Origin: Epibacterium ulvae
GTDB taxonomy: Bacteria; Pseudomonadota; Alphaproteobacteria; Rhodobacterales; Rhodobacteraceae
Length of the DNA stretch: 64,000 nucleotides
NCBI RefSeq assembly: GCF_900102795.1
Contig: NZ_FMWG01000006.1
Location: forward strand, 1 to 64,000
Direction: 5' to 3'
In this document: piece by piece, positions 9,628 to 23,883 of the stretch
Position numbering within the stretch: position 1 is the first letter of the stretch
Layout of the letters: each line of letters begins with the position of its first letter
Translations under genes and position numbers: made by a program
Notes under the pieces: model-generated
What the model saw: only the letters and a program-made list of their open reading frames with translations
The model's database searches: none
What the model was told of the DNA's origin: nothing

Positions 9628-11070
9628 GTGGCCAAGCAACCGATGCTCAAATTTGTTCAAGTTGAACGCGACATGCCCGAAAAACGTACAGCACATGTAC
9701 GGACTGAAGATTTCGACGAGATTTACCAAGAGTTCGCTGCTGTGAAGGCAGAAGAACAATCTTCGCGCTGCAGCCAGTGTGGTGTGCCGTATTGCCAATC
9801 ACATTGCCCGTTGCACAACAATATCCCGGATTGGCTGCGTCTGACTGCAACTGGCCGTCTGGAAGAGGCTTATGCGACCTCACAGGCAACAAACACCTTT
9901 CCTGAAATCTGTGGCCGTATTTGCCCGCAGGACCGTCTGTGTGAAGGCAATTGTGTGATCGAACAGTCTGGCCATGGTACCGTGACCATTGGCGCGGTTG
10001 AAAAATACATCACCGATACGGCCTGGGAAAAGGGCTGGGTGAAAGCCAATGCGCCTTTGGCGGAACGCAGCGAATCTGTGGGGATCATTGGGGCCGGCCC
10101 TGGCGGTTTGGCAGCTGCGGATATGCTGCGCAAAGCTGGCGTACAAGTCACCGTATATGATCGTTATGACCGCGCGGGTGGCTTGCTGACCTACGGTATT
10201 CCGGGCTTTAAGCTGGAAAAAGACGTAGTGATGCGCCGCAATCAGCTGCTGGCAGATGGCGGTGTGACCTTTGTGATGAACTGTAACATCGGCGAAGATA
10301 TCGCGTTTGAAGAGATCCGCGCGAAACATGATGCCGTGATCATCGCAACCGGTGTGTATAAATCGCGTGACCTTGATATGCCGGGGTCTGGTGCCACAGG
10401 CATTGTAAAAGCTATTGATTTTCTGACGGTTGCCAACAAGGCGTCGAACTTTGGCGATAGCATCGCGGAATTTGAAGATGGCACGTTGAACGCTGACGGC
10501 AAAAAAGTCGTGGTAATCGGTGGCGGTGATACTGCGATGGACTGCGTGCGCACCTCTATCCGTCAGGGTGCGACCTCGGTAAAATGTCTTTATCGTCGTG
10601 ACCGGGCCAATATGCCCGGTTCGCAGCGGGAAACCCAGAACGCTGAAGAAGAAGGCGTGGTGTTTGAATGGTTGTCTGCGCCGAAAGCGTTTACCGATAC
10701 GGACGGCAAAGTGTCTGGCGTGATGGTGCAGAAAATGCGCCTGGGCCAGCCGGATGCTTCTGGTCGCCAAGCGCCTGAACTTATTGAAGGTGCGGATTAC
10801 TTGGAAGAGGCAGATCTGGTGATCAAGGCGCTGGGCTTCTCTCCTGAAGATTTGCCAACCCTTTGGAACCAGCCCGAGCTGCCGGTGACACGTTGGGGTA
10901 CGATCAAGGCGCAACATCTAACGGGCGCCACCGAAATGGACGGCGTTTATGCCGTGGGCGACATTGTGCGGGGGGCATCGCTGGTGGTTTGGGCCATCAA
11001 AGATGGCCGCGATTGCGCCGAAGCGATCCTTGAAAAGTTCAACGCCAAGGGCGCCGTGGCTGCCGAATAA
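9628..11070 (+). CDS. gltD: Glutamate synthase (NADPH) small subunit
   Basis: The small (beta) subunit oxidises NADPH and feeds electrons to GltB for glutamate formation from glutamine and 2-oxoglutarate. The 480-residue protein starts with GTG behind AAGGAGG (9615-9621). Its N-terminal cysteine pattern, CSQCGVPYCQSHCPLHN at about residues 48-64 and ICGRICPQDRLCEGNCV at about 93-109, supplies 4Fe-4S ligands. An FAD-binding GAGPGGLAAADMLRKAG and an NADPH-binding GGGDTAMDCVRTSIRQGA follow. The order gltD then gltB has a terminator-like hairpin between the two, so the subunits may be expressed at different levels. Confidence 0.96.
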   Translation: MAKQPMLKFVQVERDMPEKRTAHVRTEDFDEIYQEFAAVKAEEQSSRCSQCGVPYCQSHCPLHNNIPDWLRLTATGRLEEAYATSQATNTFPEICGRICPQDRLCEGNCVIEQSGHGTVTIGAVEKYITDTAWEKGWVKANAPLAERSESVGIIGAGPGGLAAADMLRKAGVQVTVYDRYDRAGGLLTYGIPGFKLEKDVVMRRNQLLADGGVTFVMNCNIGEDIAFEEIRAKHDAVIIATGVYKSRDLDMPGSGATGIVKAIDFLTVANKASNFGDSIAEFEDGTLNADGKKVVVIGGGDTAMDCVRTSIRQGATSVKCLYRRDRANMPGSQRETQNAEEEGVVFEWLSAPKAFTDTDGKVSGVMVQKMRLGQPDASGRQAPELIEGADYLEEADLVIKALGFSPEDLPTLWNQPELPVTRWGTIKAQHLTGATEMDGVYAVGDIVRGASLVVWAIKDGRDCAEAILEKFNAKGAVAAE

Positions 11071-11080
11071 GCCAGATTTC

Positions 11081-11146
11081 AAGGGGGGTGCTATTTGTGC
11101 ACCGGGCGTGCACCGCCTGTGCAGCGCAGCGGCCTCCCCCTTTTTT
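11081..11146 (+). terminator. Terminator-like stem-loop between gltD and gltB
   Basis: AAGGGGG (11081-11087) pairs with CCCCCTT (11136-11142) and is followed by a run of Ts to 11146. Inside, GGTGC and GCACC form a second small hairpin. It begins 10 bases after the gltD stop. It could terminate, attenuate or process the transcript before gltB. Confidence 0.6.
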
Positions 11147-11209
11147 CGAATTGGTCAGACAGAGTGACCTAAAGAACAGCAATGTTGCCTCTGAAGAAGG
11201 AAACAGCCA

Positions 11210-15742
<4,533 letters not shown>

Positions 15743-15768
15743 GCAAATATTACTTTATCCCCAACTGG

Positions 15769-15798
15769 CCCGCAGGTGTTTCACTTGCGGGTTTTTTT
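15769..15798 (+). terminator. Intrinsic terminator after gltB
   Basis: CCCGCAGGTG, loop TTT and CACTTGCGGG (one G-U pair) are followed by seven Ts, starting 27 bases after the gltB stop. Confidence 0.9.
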
Positions 15799-15848
15799 CG
15801 TGTGAATGTTCTCTTGGTGATCCGTGAGAGGCTGGATTATAGAGAGAT

Positions 15849-16583
15849 ATGGCAAAAGCAAAAAAACGGCCCAAGGGCAAAGAGGCAGGGAAAAAGAGCA
15901 AGCGCGGATTTCACCCGATCCGTTGGCTGCGGCGCTGGCTGATGCGCGCAGTTTTGGGGATGGTGGCGTTTGTTTTGTGCTTGGTTGTGCTGTTTTCGGT
16001 GGTCAACCCACCAACAACCCATACCATCTGGTCTGAAAAACGGCGTTTGGGGGATGTGGACCGCGAATGGGTGCCGATTGAGGATGTTGCGCCTGTGATG
16101 GCGCGTGCGATTGTCGCGGCTGAGGATGCCAATTACTGCACGCATTGGGGGTTTGATGTCGCTGCCATTCGGGCGGCCATTGAAGGGGGCCGTAAACGCG
16201 GCGGTTCTACCCTATCGCAGCAGGTCGTGAAAAATGTGTTTTTGTGGCAAGAGCGCAGCTGGCTGCGCAAGGCGCTTGAAACATTGCTGACGCCCGCGGT
16301 GGAAGCGGTTTGGAGCAAAAAGCGCATCCTTGAAGTCTATATGAATGTGGCTGAGATGGATGAAGGTGTGTTTGGCGTCGAAGCGGGATCACGGAAATAT
16401 TTTAGTGTGGGCCCGGATGAGCTCTCTGCGCGTCAGGCGTCGCTTTTGGCGGCTGTTTTGCCCAATCCAAAGGGGCGATCTGCCGCAAACCCCAGTAAAA
16501 CCCTTGCAAAGCGCGCCGAACGCATTCGTGACGGCGCGGCTACGATCCGCGCAGATGGCAGATCAGCCTGTTTCGAGGATTGA
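15849..16583 (+). CDS. mtgA: Monofunctional biosynthetic peptidoglycan transglycosylase
   Basis: Inner-membrane GT51 glycosyltransferase that polymerises lipid II into glycan strands without a transpeptidase domain. The 244-residue protein has a very basic N-terminus (KAKKRPKGKEAGKKSKRG), one membrane anchor around residues 32-58, then GT51 motifs: AAEDANYCTHWGFD with the catalytic glutamate, GGSTLSQQVVKN, and KKRILEVYMNVAEMDEGVFG. Length and motifs are typical. It starts the run mtgA, GST, queG, hydantoinase, all on the plus strand with short gaps. Confidence 0.93.
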   Translation: MAKAKKRPKGKEAGKKSKRGFHPIRWLRRWLMRAVLGMVAFVLCLVVLFSVVNPPTTHTIWSEKRRLGDVDREWVPIEDVAPVMARAIVAAEDANYCTHWGFDVAAIRAAIEGGRKRGGSTLSQQVVKNVFLWQERSWLRKALETLLTPAVEAVWSKKRILEVYMNVAEMDEGVFGVEAGSRKYFSVGPDELSARQASLLAAVLPNPKGRSAANPSKTLAKRAERIRDGAATIRADGRSACFED

Positions 16584-16652
16584 AGTTTCTGACAGCATTG
16601 GGCATGTCAGGGAGATCATTGCTTTCCACCGATTTGGAGTCTGCGTTCCCCG

Positions 16653-17318
16653 ATGGCCCGCTTGTATCATGTCCCTCTTTCTCCGTTTTGCCGTAAGGTG
16701 CGTCTGTCTTTGGCAGAGAAAAAAATTGAGGTTGAGCTGATAGAAGAGCGGTATTGGGAACAAGACCCGGATTTCCTGCGTCGCAATCCAGCGGCAAAAA
16801 TTCCTGTGCTGCGTCTTGATGGGATCATGATGTCAGAAAGTGCTGCGATTTGTGAGTATCTGGAAGACACGCGCCCTGAACCCCCTTTGATGCCTGCAGA
16901 TCCTGAGGCCCGGTTTGAGGTGCGCCGCCTGATCAGCTGGTTTGATGATAAGTTTCATCACGAGGTGACTTCAAAACTGCTGTATGAGCGGGTGAACAAA
17001 AAGGTCACGGGGGAAGGCTATCCCGACAGTAAGAATGTGAAAGCAGGCGCCAAGGCGATCAAATATCATCTGGATTATATGGCGTGGCTGCTGGATCATC
17101 GCCGTTGGTTGGCGGGCGATGTGATGACGCTGGCGGATTTTGCCGCGGCGGCGCATCTGTCTTGTCTTGATTATATCTCGGATGTGGATTGGAACCGCTC
17201 GGCTGCGGTAAAAGACTGGTATGCCAAGATCAAATCGCGGCCAGCCTTTCGCTCTATCCTTGCGGATCAGATTTCCGGCTTCCGTCCGCCCGCGCATTAT
17301 GCCGATCTAGACTTCTGA
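16653..17318 (+). CDS. Glutathione S-transferase family protein
   Basis: A 221-residue cytosolic GST-fold protein. The thioredoxin-like N-terminal domain begins MARLYHVPLSPFCRKVRLSL with a cysteine at the helix start (SPFCRK), followed by AAKIPVLRLDG and the glutathione gamma-glutamyl contact SESAAICEYLED. The helical C-terminal domain contains LADFAAAAHLSCLDYI. The specific substrate is unknown. It lies between mtgA and queG, 40 bases before queG. Possible starts within a few codons cannot be separated because the ribosome site is weak. Confidence 0.88.
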   Translation: MARLYHVPLSPFCRKVRLSLAEKKIEVELIEERYWEQDPDFLRRNPAAKIPVLRLDGIMMSESAAICEYLEDTRPEPPLMPADPEARFEVRRLISWFDDKFHHEVTSKLLYERVNKKVTGEGYPDSKNVKAGAKAIKYHLDYMAWLLDHRRWLAGDVMTLADFAAAAHLSCLDYISDVDWNRSAAVKDWYAKIKSRPAFRSILADQISGFRPPAHYADLDF

Positions 17319-17358
17319 TCGCTTGCGAGACGGTCTGCTGCGCCTTAGGTAGCAGGGC

Positions 17359-18414
17359 ATGACGGATACAGCAGATCTAAAAACGCGCCTTATTGAACAG
17401 GCTTTGGCGGAAGGCTTTGTGGCTTGTCGGATCTGCCGCCCGTGGGACGTGCCAGAGGTGCCGGGCCGCTTGCAGGCGTTTTTGGATGCGGGCTATCACG
17501 GTCAGATGGGATGGATGGCTGATCGCACGGCTTGGCGCGGAGATCCGGCACAGCTGTGGCCTGAGGCGCGATCGGTTATCATGCTGGCGGAAAGCTACAC
17601 GCCGGATGCAGATCCGATGGCGGTGGTTGGCCAATCCGATCTAGGCGCGATTTCGGTTTATGCGCGCAACAAGGACTATCATGATCTGGTCAAGAAACGG
17701 CTGAAACGGTTGGCGCGCTGGTTGATTGCTGAAACAGGTGATGACACGGCGGTCAAAGTGTTTGTCGATACTGCGCCGGTCCCGGAAAAGCCGCTGGCGC
17801 AGGCAGCCGGGCTGGGATGGCAGGGGAAACATACCAATCTGGTGAGCCGTGATTTTGGCAATTGGGCCTTTATAGGGTCTGTTTTTACCACGCTGGAGCT
17901 GCCTGCAGATACGCGTGAGCGGGATCATTGCGGATCGTGCCGCTCTTGTCTGACAGCCTGTCCGACAGATGCATTTCCTGCGCCCTATCAGCTGGATGCG
18001 CGGCGCTGCATTTCCTATTTGACGATTGAACACAAAGGTCCGGTTGATATGGATCTGCGCAGCAAGTTGGGCAATCGGATTTACGGCTGTGACGATTGTC
18101 TGGCGGCCTGTCCATGGAATAAATTTGCGGTTGCGGCCAGTGATCTGCGCTACGGCGCACGCGAAGAGCTGAACGCGCCGAAACTTGTTGAATTGGCCGC
18201 GCTGGATGATGCGGGATTTCGCGCGTTCTTTTCTGGCTCACCCATAAAACGGATCGGGCGGGATCGATTTGTGCGCAATGTCATGTATGCGATTGGGAAT
18301 TCTGGTGATGCCAGCCTGTGCCCCGCTGCGCAAGATTTGGTAGAAGATCCAGATCCCACAGTGGCCGAGGCGGCGCGCTGGGCCGTGGACCGCTTGCAGG
18401 GAGATGTGACATGA
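17359..18414 (+). CDS. queG: Epoxyqueuosine reductase
   Basis: Cobalamin-dependent iron-sulfur enzyme that reduces epoxyqueuosine to queuosine at the wobble base of tRNAs with GUN anticodons. At 351 residues it matches the family. It has the DUF1730-type N-terminal domain with [12 protein letters not shown] and [18 protein letters not shown], two 4Fe-4S motifs ([12 protein letters not shown] and [10 protein letters not shown]) and a short HEAT-like C-terminal helix region. Its TGA overlaps the ATG of the following gene, so the two are co-translated. Confidence 0.95.
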   Translation: MTDTADLKTRLIEQALAEGFVACRICRPWDVPEVPGRLQAFLDAGYHGQMGWMADRTAWRGDPAQLWPEARSVIMLAESYTPDADPMAVVGQSDLGAISVYARNKDYHDLVKKRLKRLARWLIAETGDDTAVKVFVDTAPVPEKPLAQAAGLGWQGKHTNLVSRDFGNWAFIGSVFTTLELPADTRERDHCGSCRSCLTACPTDAFPAPYQLDARRCISYLTIEHKGPVDMDLRSKLGNRIYGCDDCLAACPWNKFAVAASDLRYGAREELNAPKLVELAALDDAGFRAFFSGSPIKRIGRDRFVRNVMYAIGNSGDASLCPAAQDLVEDPDPTVAEAARWAVDRLQGDVT

Positions 18415-20423
18415 CGCTTGCCTTGGGGGTGGACACGGGTGGCACCTATACGGATGCGGTTTTAATTCGGGATGAAGCTGAGGTGATCGCAAGCGCCAAA
18501 GCGCTGACCACGCGCCATGATTTGGCGGAAGGGATCGCCGCGGCTGTGCGTGCTGTTTTACAGGCTTCAGGTGTGGATCCACGCCAGATCAGCCTGGCGT
18601 CCTTGTCCACCACATTGGCGACCAATGCCTTGGTCGAAGGGCAGGGCGGCCGCGTGGCGTTGATCTATATTGGCTTTGCCGCTGAAGATCTTGCGCGCCA
18701 TGGGCTGGAAGAGGCGTTGAAAGGCGATCCCGTTCTGGTGATGGCGGGGGGGCATAGCCATTCCGGGGAGGAGGCCGCCCCTTTGGATCTGCAGGCGTTG
18801 GATGCGTTCTTGTACGACCATGGCACAAGTGTCAGCGGGTTTGCCATAGCCAGCCTGTTTGCAACGCGCAATCCCGCCCATGAACAGGTTGTTGCGGCGC
18901 ATATTCGTAAGGTCGTTGACCGGCCGGTGACGTGTTCCCATCATCTATCAGCCAAGCTGAATGGACCAAAACGGGCGGTGACGGCGGTGTTGAATGCGCG
19001 CCTGATTGGGATGATTGATGGGCTGATCAACCGCGCAGAAACCTGTTTGCAGGCACTGGGTATAAGGGCACCTATGATGGTGGTGCGCGGGGATGGGGCC
19101 CTGATGCAGGGGGCTGAGGCGCGCAGGCGTCCGATTGAAACCATCCTGAGCGGCCCTGCCGCATCGGTTGTTGGCGCGCGGTGGTTGACGGGGTGTGAGA
19201 CAGCGCTGGTCAGTGACATTGGCGGCACCACCACAGATGTGGCGCTGATCCGTGGGGGCAGGCCTGCGATTGATCCGGCGGGCGCAACGGTGGGCGGATT
19301 TAACACCATGGTCGAGGCCGTGGCGATGCGCACCACGGGGCTTGGCGGTGACAGTCAGGTGCACGCGGTGACCAGCGGCTTGCAGGGCGGCGTGACGCTT
19401 GGCCCGCGCCGGGTGTTGCCGATTGCGCTGGTGGCCGAAGTTGCGCCTGATGTGGTGCACGGTGTCTTGGATCGTGCATTGAATGCGCCGATTCTGGGCG
19501 AATATGATGGCATGTTTGCCAAAGCAGCCCTCACTGGTGGTGTGGATGGTTTGGCCCCACGCGAAATGGCTGTGTTTGATCGGATCGGTACGGATGTTGT
19601 ACCGCTTGGCAGGGTGCTGCGCACGCGTCTGGATCAAAGCGCACTGCAGAAACTGATTGCGCGCGGGCTGGTGCAGATCGCGTCGGTCACGCCGTCAGAT
19701 GCGGCGCATCTTTTGGGGCGTACATCTGAATGGGATGGGGCGGCGGCCGAGAAGGCGCTGGCCGTGATGGCGCGTCGCCGCATTGGCAGTGGTGCGCGTC
19801 TGGCCCCAGATGCTGAAACCTTGTCCCAGATGATTGTAGATCAACTGACCCGACAAACGGCGCAGGCGCTTTTGGAAGCGGCCTTTGCCGAAGAGGCTGC
19901 GGTTTTTGGGCAAACGCCTGCAGAATTAGCGCAGCATGTTTTGATGCAAAAAGGGCTTTCAAAGCACCGAGGGATTTTGGCGTTTGACGCTGGGCTAAAC
20001 GTGGATGTGGTGGGGCTCGGCGCTTCTGCGGCCTGCTATTATCCCGCTGTGGGCCGCCATTTGAATTGCAAGATGATCTTGCCGGAACATGCGGGGGTGG
20101 CCAATGCGATTGGGGCGGTTGTGGGGCGTTTGACAGAACGGCGAAGCGGCACGGTGTCGGTTCTGAGTGAAGGCGTATATCGCGCCCATATCGCAGAGCG
20201 CCCGCAGGATTTTACATCCTCAGAGGCCGCACTGGCGGCGCTGGAAACAGCCCTGAGCCTTGAGGTAAAAGCAGCGCTGGGCGGGCAGGGTGTTTCAGAT
20301 GTGACGATTTCGCCTGTGCGGGACATTCGAACCGCCGAGGTCGAAAACCAAGTTGTTTTTGTAGAAGGAACGGTGACGGTTGAGGCCACCGCAAGACCGC
20401 GTGTGGCCTCTGACGCAGGATAG
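18411..20423 (+). CDS. Hydantoinase/oxoprolinase family protein (HyuA type)
   Basis: A 670-residue protein of the HyuA side of the N-methylhydantoinase / 5-oxoprolinase family, which opens hydantoin or oxoproline rings with ATP. It starts [19 protein letters not shown], the family's actin-like nucleotide-binding opening, and has [17 protein letters not shown] and [18 protein letters not shown]. The start at 18411 is chosen because it gives the ATGA overlap with queG and excludes a 31-residue arginine-rich extension. No HyuB partner is adjacent, so it either works alone or pairs with a distant subunit. The physiological substrate is unknown. Confidence 0.88.
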   Translation: MTLALGVDTGGTYTDAVLIRDEAEVIASAKALTTRHDLAEGIAAAVRAVLQASGVDPRQISLASLSTTLATNALVEGQGGRVALIYIGFAAEDLARHGLEEALKGDPVLVMAGGHSHSGEEAAPLDLQALDAFLYDHGTSVSGFAIASLFATRNPAHEQVVAAHIRKVVDRPVTCSHHLSAKLNGPKRAVTAVLNARLIGMIDGLINRAETCLQALGIRAPMMVVRGDGALMQGAEARRRPIETILSGPAASVVGARWLTGCETALVSDIGGTTTDVALIRGGRPAIDPAGATVGGFNTMVEAVAMRTTGLGGDSQVHAVTSGLQGGVTLGPRRVLPIALVAEVAPDVVHGVLDRALNAPILGEYDGMFAKAALTGGVDGLAPREMAVFDRIGTDVVPLGRVLRTRLDQSALQKLIARGLVQIASVTPSDAAHLLGRTSEWDGAAAEKALAVMARRRIGSGARLAPDAETLSQMIVDQLTRQTAQALLEAAFAEEAAVFGQTPAELAQHVLMQKGLSKHRGILAFDAGLNVDVVGLGASAACYYPAVGRHLNCKMILPEHAGVANAIGAVVGRLTERRSGTVSVLSEGVYRAHIAERPQDFTSSEAALAALETALSLEVKAALGGQGVSDVTISPVRDIRTAEVENQVVFVEGTVTVEATARPRVASDAG

Positions 20424-20455
20424 CACAAGCGGTTCTGGCCTGTGCCAAGCTTTGT

Positions 20456-20968
20456 TTATTCTGCGGCTTCGCGTTTGGGCAGAACCCAATCTGGCCGCGC
20501 AAAATGGCAAGTATAGCCATTGGGCAGACGTTGCAGGTAATCCTGATGTTCTGGTTCGGCCTCCCAGAAATCGCTGACGGGCTCCAGCTCGGTTACGACT
20601 TTGCCGGGCCATAGACCTGAGGCATCGACATCCGCAATTGTGTCTTGGGCGGTGGCTTTTTGCGCCTCATCCACATAATAGATAGCAGAACGATAGCTCA
20701 TGCCACGGTCGTTGCCCTGACGGTTCACTGTGGATGGGTCGTGGATCTGAAAGAAAAATTCCAGCAGCTTGCGGAATGAGGTTTGAGTGGGATCAAAGAT
20801 GATCTCGATCCCTTCGGCATGGGTGCCGTGGTTTTTGTAGGTCGCATTGGGGACATCACCGCCTGTGTAGCCGACGCGGGTTGATGTGACGCCGGGGAGG
20901 GCGCGGATCAGCTCTTGCATGCCCCAGAAACATCCCCCTGCAAGAACAGCGCGTTCATGTGTGCTCAT
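20456..20968 (-). CDS. msrA: Peptide-methionine (S)-S-oxide reductase
   Basis: Repairs the S-sulfoxide of oxidised methionine. The 170-residue protein has the catalytic GCFWGMQE near residue 14, GYTGG, and [13 protein letters not shown]-like sequence in the reading [15 protein letters not shown]. The start at 20968 overlaps the msrB stop by one base (TGATG). A longer frame reaching 21061 is a read-through of msrB sequence. It is the second gene of a two-gene methionine repair operon and covers the diastereomer that MsrB does not. Confidence 0.95.
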   Translation of the reverse strand: MSTHERAVLAGGCFWGMQELIRALPGVTSTRVGYTGGDVPNATYKNHGTHAEGIEIIFDPTQTSFRKLLEFFFQIHDPSTVNRQGNDRGMSYRSAIYYVDEAQKATAQDTIADVDASGLWPGKVVTELEPVSDFWEAEPEHQDYLQRLPNGYTCHFARPDWVLPKREAAE

Positions 20969-21414
20969 CAGTGTTCCTCCACTTGGTCGATATAAGCGCC
21001 GTAGCCCTCGGCCTCCATGTCTGCCAATGGAATGAACCGAAGGGCGGCTGAGTTGATGCAATAGCGTAAACCACCCTGATCACGGGGACCATCAGGAAAG
21101 ACATGGCCCAGGTGGCTGTCACCATGGGTGGATCGCACTTCGGTGCGGATCATGCCCAGGGTGCGATCTTCGATTTCGGTGACATGGGCGACCTCGATGG
21201 GTTTGGTAAAGCTGGGCCAGCCACAACCGGATTCGTATTTTGAGGAAGAGGCAAATAGCGGCTCACCAGATACGATGTCTACGTAAAGGCCTATCTCTTT
21301 GTTGTTCAGCAATTTGCCGGTGCCGGGGCGTTCGGTGCCGGCGTTCTGCGTGACATAGAACTCTTCTTCGGAGAGGGCTGCGATTGCAGCTGGATCTTTT
21401 GTGTAACGCGTCAT
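20968..21414 (-). CDS. msrB: Peptide-methionine (R)-S-oxide reductase
   Basis: Reduces the R-sulfoxide of methionine. The 148-residue protein carries the SelR-domain motifs [35 protein letters not shown] and [10 protein letters not shown], with the last cysteine catalytic. The usual CxxC zinc pairs of many MsrBs are absent (ETxN-type opening [12 protein letters not shown]), so this looks like the zinc-free form. It is translated directly ahead of msrA. Confidence 0.95.
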   Translation of the reverse strand: MTRYTKDPAAIAALSEEEFYVTQNAGTERPGTGKLLNNKEIGLYVDIVSGEPLFASSSKYESGCGWPSFTKPIEVAHVTEIEDRTLGMIRTEVRSTHGDSHLGHVFPDGPRDQGGLRYCINSAALRFIPLADMEAEGYGAYIDQVEEH

Positions 21415-21516
21415 TGCGGGACCCCTTGTTATGATCTTTCGTCTCTAAATGGGGGTTTTAGAGCAATAATCAAAGGGAAATGTCGCGCAGCCTGTTGGTT
21501 TGGCTGCGCGCAGTGG

Positions 21517-22785
21517 TCAATTGTGATGAGAGGGGCGAGATGGCGCAGCCTGTGCCTGTGACCAAATCGCGGCGTCTTCGGGCAGATCTTTTGACAGGTT
21601 GGGCTCTGTCTCTGCCCAATCTTTCTGCACCCACAGCACTGCGCCGTCTGATGTGGCGTGCTGCAAGGTATTTTCATGCAAAGCAAGGCTGAGCGCGGAG
21701 GTGTCATGTTGTGCGGTGACACGCATCATGTCGCCGGGCTGCACCCGTTTTGGCTGATCCAACAGAAAGGCTGTGCGTCCCCAATGGCCATCTGATCCCA
21801 GATCATTGGTGACTGAAATGCCGGGGGCAAGCTCCATCTCAAAGGAGACGCAGACGGCGTGGAATTTCCCGGTGCGGGTGATCAATACATCTGCGCTTTG
21901 GCGAGCGGATTCCAAGCTTGGGCGGGTGAAATCAAAGCCAAACAGATCCACTGCAGGACCAAGCGCGCGCAGATTATAGGTGGCACAATCATTTGGTGTG
22001 ATTTGCGCAACCTTGGCAAAGCGGTGGAAGGCGGAGAGATCAAAGCCTTCTGCCTGCTGAGGCCGCATTTGATGCGCCAACCGGTGGCTTTCAACGGGCT
22101 GGACCATCAATCTCCCACGTTCGGGGATGGTGCGCGCACCGGGTTTTGCGAGGGCTGCCATAGCATGGGTGAGCGTGGCCAAAGCCCCTTCGCCCAGCAA
22201 CATGGTATCGACAATTTCCGACAGCACGACATCTGCAGGTTCAGGCATGTCAGTGCCGATCACAATTTCATGCGACCATTTTGACAAAACAGTAATGCGA
22301 TCGCTGAGCCCATTGTCCGCAATAACCTTGCGTGCGGCCTGAGCAATCAGGGGCTGTTGTTCACAGGTATAGACGTGTTTTGCGCCTGCACGCGCGGCCA
22401 TCATCGCGGTTAAACCCGCACCACAGCCAATATCAAGAACGATGTCACCGGGGCGTACTTTGGCCTGAATGGCGGCGGTATAGGCTTCGTTTCGGGCGGT
22501 GTCAGCCATCATCGGATAATGCCAGCGTGGTACAAAAGAATGATGCAGGCGGTCCTGCAAGAGCTGAGCTTCGTGGTGGCTTGGATCTAATGTTAGAGCC
22601 TGTTTCAATAGATTTGCGGTCGCGATGCCGCCATCTTCTAAGGATTGTGATTTGGCCAATTGGACAAGTGTTTCCACATCTTGCGCTGTTGGTTCTGAAT
22701 GAGCGCAAGAGGCATTGGGTATTCTAATTTGAGGCAACTTCTGTTTTCCCTGAGTTCTGAGCAAATGCGTTTGTGGACTATTCAT
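21517..22785 (-). CDS. Protein arginine methyltransferase (PRMT)-like SAM methyltransferase
   Basis: A 422-residue class I methyltransferase with PRMT hallmarks. Motif I VLDIGCGAGLTAMMAARAGA (residues 116-135) is followed by the acidic ribose contact at Glu142 (TCEQ). The double-E loop SEIVDTMLLGEG (Glu190, Glu199) resembles the PRMT7/PRMT9 type, and GHWGRTAFLLD (residues 333-343) sits where PRMTs have the THW loop. A short helical TPR-like stretch (residues 36-80) precedes the catalytic core. Ribosomal protein L11 methyltransferase is the main alternative, but it lacks the double-E loop and C-terminal barrel. The target is unknown. It is monocistronic, with 100 bases to msrB. Confidence 0.7.
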   Translation of the reverse strand: MNSPQTHLLRTQGKQKLPQIRIPNASCAHSEPTAQDVETLVQLAKSQSLEDGGIATANLLKQALTLDPSHHEAQLLQDRLHHSFVPRWHYPMMADTARNEAYTAAIQAKVRPGDIVLDIGCGAGLTAMMAARAGAKHVYTCEQQPLIAQAARKVIADNGLSDRITVLSKWSHEIVIGTDMPEPADVVLSEIVDTMLLGEGALATLTHAMAALAKPGARTIPERGRLMVQPVESHRLAHQMRPQQAEGFDLSAFHRFAKVAQITPNDCATYNLRALGPAVDLFGFDFTRPSLESARQSADVLITRTGKFHAVCVSFEMELAPGISVTNDLGSDGHWGRTAFLLDQPKRVQPGDMMRVTAQHDTSALSLALHENTLQHATSDGAVLWVQKDWAETEPNLSKDLPEDAAIWSQAQAAPSRPSHHN

Positions 22786-22848
22786 GGTAGCGTTCTAAGA
22801 ATTGGTAAAACCCCGGCGGAATAACGCAGGTGTGAAGGTAAATGCTTC

Positions 22849-23442
22849 TTAATCTTGAATGAATTTGCCTATGTTTTTGCCTGTGCGAAAGCTGGTCGCA
22901 AGCAGGGTCTGGCGTCGGTCATCAGACCCTTTTGCGCCGCACAGAAGCTCTAACTTGCGCGGGGTGCAACCGAAATAGCCAAACGTGCCTTTGAACCATA
23001 TCGTTTCAAGTGCAGAGCGATAGCCTTTGGTCTCGAGCTCATCAGATCGTGAGCCTGCGGGAACCAGAAGGACAGTTGGCCGTGGTTTCAGAAGGGAGGC
23101 GTTGGGATCAGACAATTGATTATAGGCCCAGTCCCATTGAAACACCCGATCCATCCATCCCTTGGTCATTGCTGGCATCCCCCACCAGTACAGAGGGAAG
23201 ACAAAGCAGAGCGCATCAGCTCGGGTGATCCGGTTTTGTTCGCGGTGCAGGGCTGCTTGGGCAGGGTGGTCTGGATCGGGGGTGATATCGCTTTGCCGCC
23301 AGACCGGATCAAACCCTTCAGCATGTAAATCCGCACATTCGGTTGTATGCCCGGCGGTTTTGGCTCCAGCCATGAAACGCTGTGCTACAGCGGCGCTAAA
23401 GGAATTTGGGTTTGGGTGATCCAGAATGGTCAGAACGTGCAT
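22849..23442 (-). CDS. Flavodoxin-fold NAD(P)H dehydrogenase (quinone)
   Basis: A 197-residue protein of the NQO1/KefF/MdaB family, two-electron FMN or FAD reductases of quinones. It opens MHVLTILDHPNPNSFSAAVA, the family phosphate-binding loop, and has FVFPLYWWGMPAMTKGWMDR, typical of the flavin-binding second half. The start at 23442 has GGAG nine bases upstream; a longer frame from 23496 lacks support. It stands alone between the PRMT-like gene and the HU gene. The electron acceptor is not known. Confidence 0.87.
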   Translation of the reverse strand: MHVLTILDHPNPNSFSAAVAQRFMAGAKTAGHTTECADLHAEGFDPVWRQSDITPDPDHPAQAALHREQNRITRADALCFVFPLYWWGMPAMTKGWMDRVFQWDWAYNQLSDPNASLLKPRPTVLLVPAGSRSDELETKGYRSALETIWFKGTFGYFGCTPRKLELLCGAKGSDDRRQTLLATSFRTGKNIGKFIQD

Positions 23443-23530
23443 CAATGGTCTCCATGTGAACGATGTGGTCAGATGGCGTCTTGTTTGCGACCTCAAGTTA
23501 CCTTGAGGGCAAGTGAAAAAAGAGGGAGAC

Positions 23531-23565
23531 CAAAAAGAAAGGGCCGCTACAAGAGCGACCCTTTT
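23531..23565 (-). terminator. Intrinsic terminator of the HU gene
   Basis: On the minus strand AAAGGGTCGCT, loop CTTGT and AGCGGCCCTTT form an 11-bp stem with one mismatch, followed by CTTTTT. It begins 25 bases after the HU stop. Confidence 0.8.
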
Positions 23566-23589
23566 GAAAGCGTGTGCTGAAGCTGAGAA

Positions 23590-23883
23590 TTAGGCGTCTT
23601 CGTTGACGCTGTCTTTCAGAGCTTTTGCGATGGTCATTTTCACGACCTTGTCCGCTTCTTTCATGAATTTCTCGCCCGTGGCGGGATTGCGCACTTCGCG
23701 CTCGGGGCGTTCACGGCAGTAGATTTTTCCAATGCCAGGCAAGGTGACGGCACCGCCGCCTGATACTTCGCGGGTGATCAAGCCACAGATCGCGTCCAGC
23801 GCGGCACCTGCGATTTTCTTGTCACTGTCCATCTCTTCTGCCAATGCGGCGACCAGCTGAGTTTTGGTCATTGGTTTGGACAT
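23590..23883 (-). CDS. HU-family DNA-binding protein
   Basis: Small basic nucleoid protein that bends DNA as a dimer. The 97 residues contain the helical dimerisation region (MTKTQLVAALAEEM) and the DNA-binding arm PEREVRNPATGEKF with the intercalating proline in RNPATG. The strand before it (LPGIGKIYCRE) differs from the common GFGTF motif, which is a variant seen in some alphaproteobacterial HUs. A GGAGA ribosome site precedes the start. It is monocistronic with its own terminator. Confidence 0.93.
   Translation of the reverse strand: MSKPMTKTQLVAALAEEMDSDKKIAGAALDAICGLITREVSGGGAVTLPGIGKIYCRERPEREVRNPATGEKFMKEADKVVKMTIAKALKDSVNEDA

Noticed and set aside
9880-10917. A 345-codon minus-strand frame inside gltD
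   Set aside because: Shadow of gltD; no family features and no ribosome site.
20424-20455. GCACA/TGTGC repeat between hyuA and msrA as terminator
   Set aside because: The arms are only five bases, the loop is long and there is no T run.
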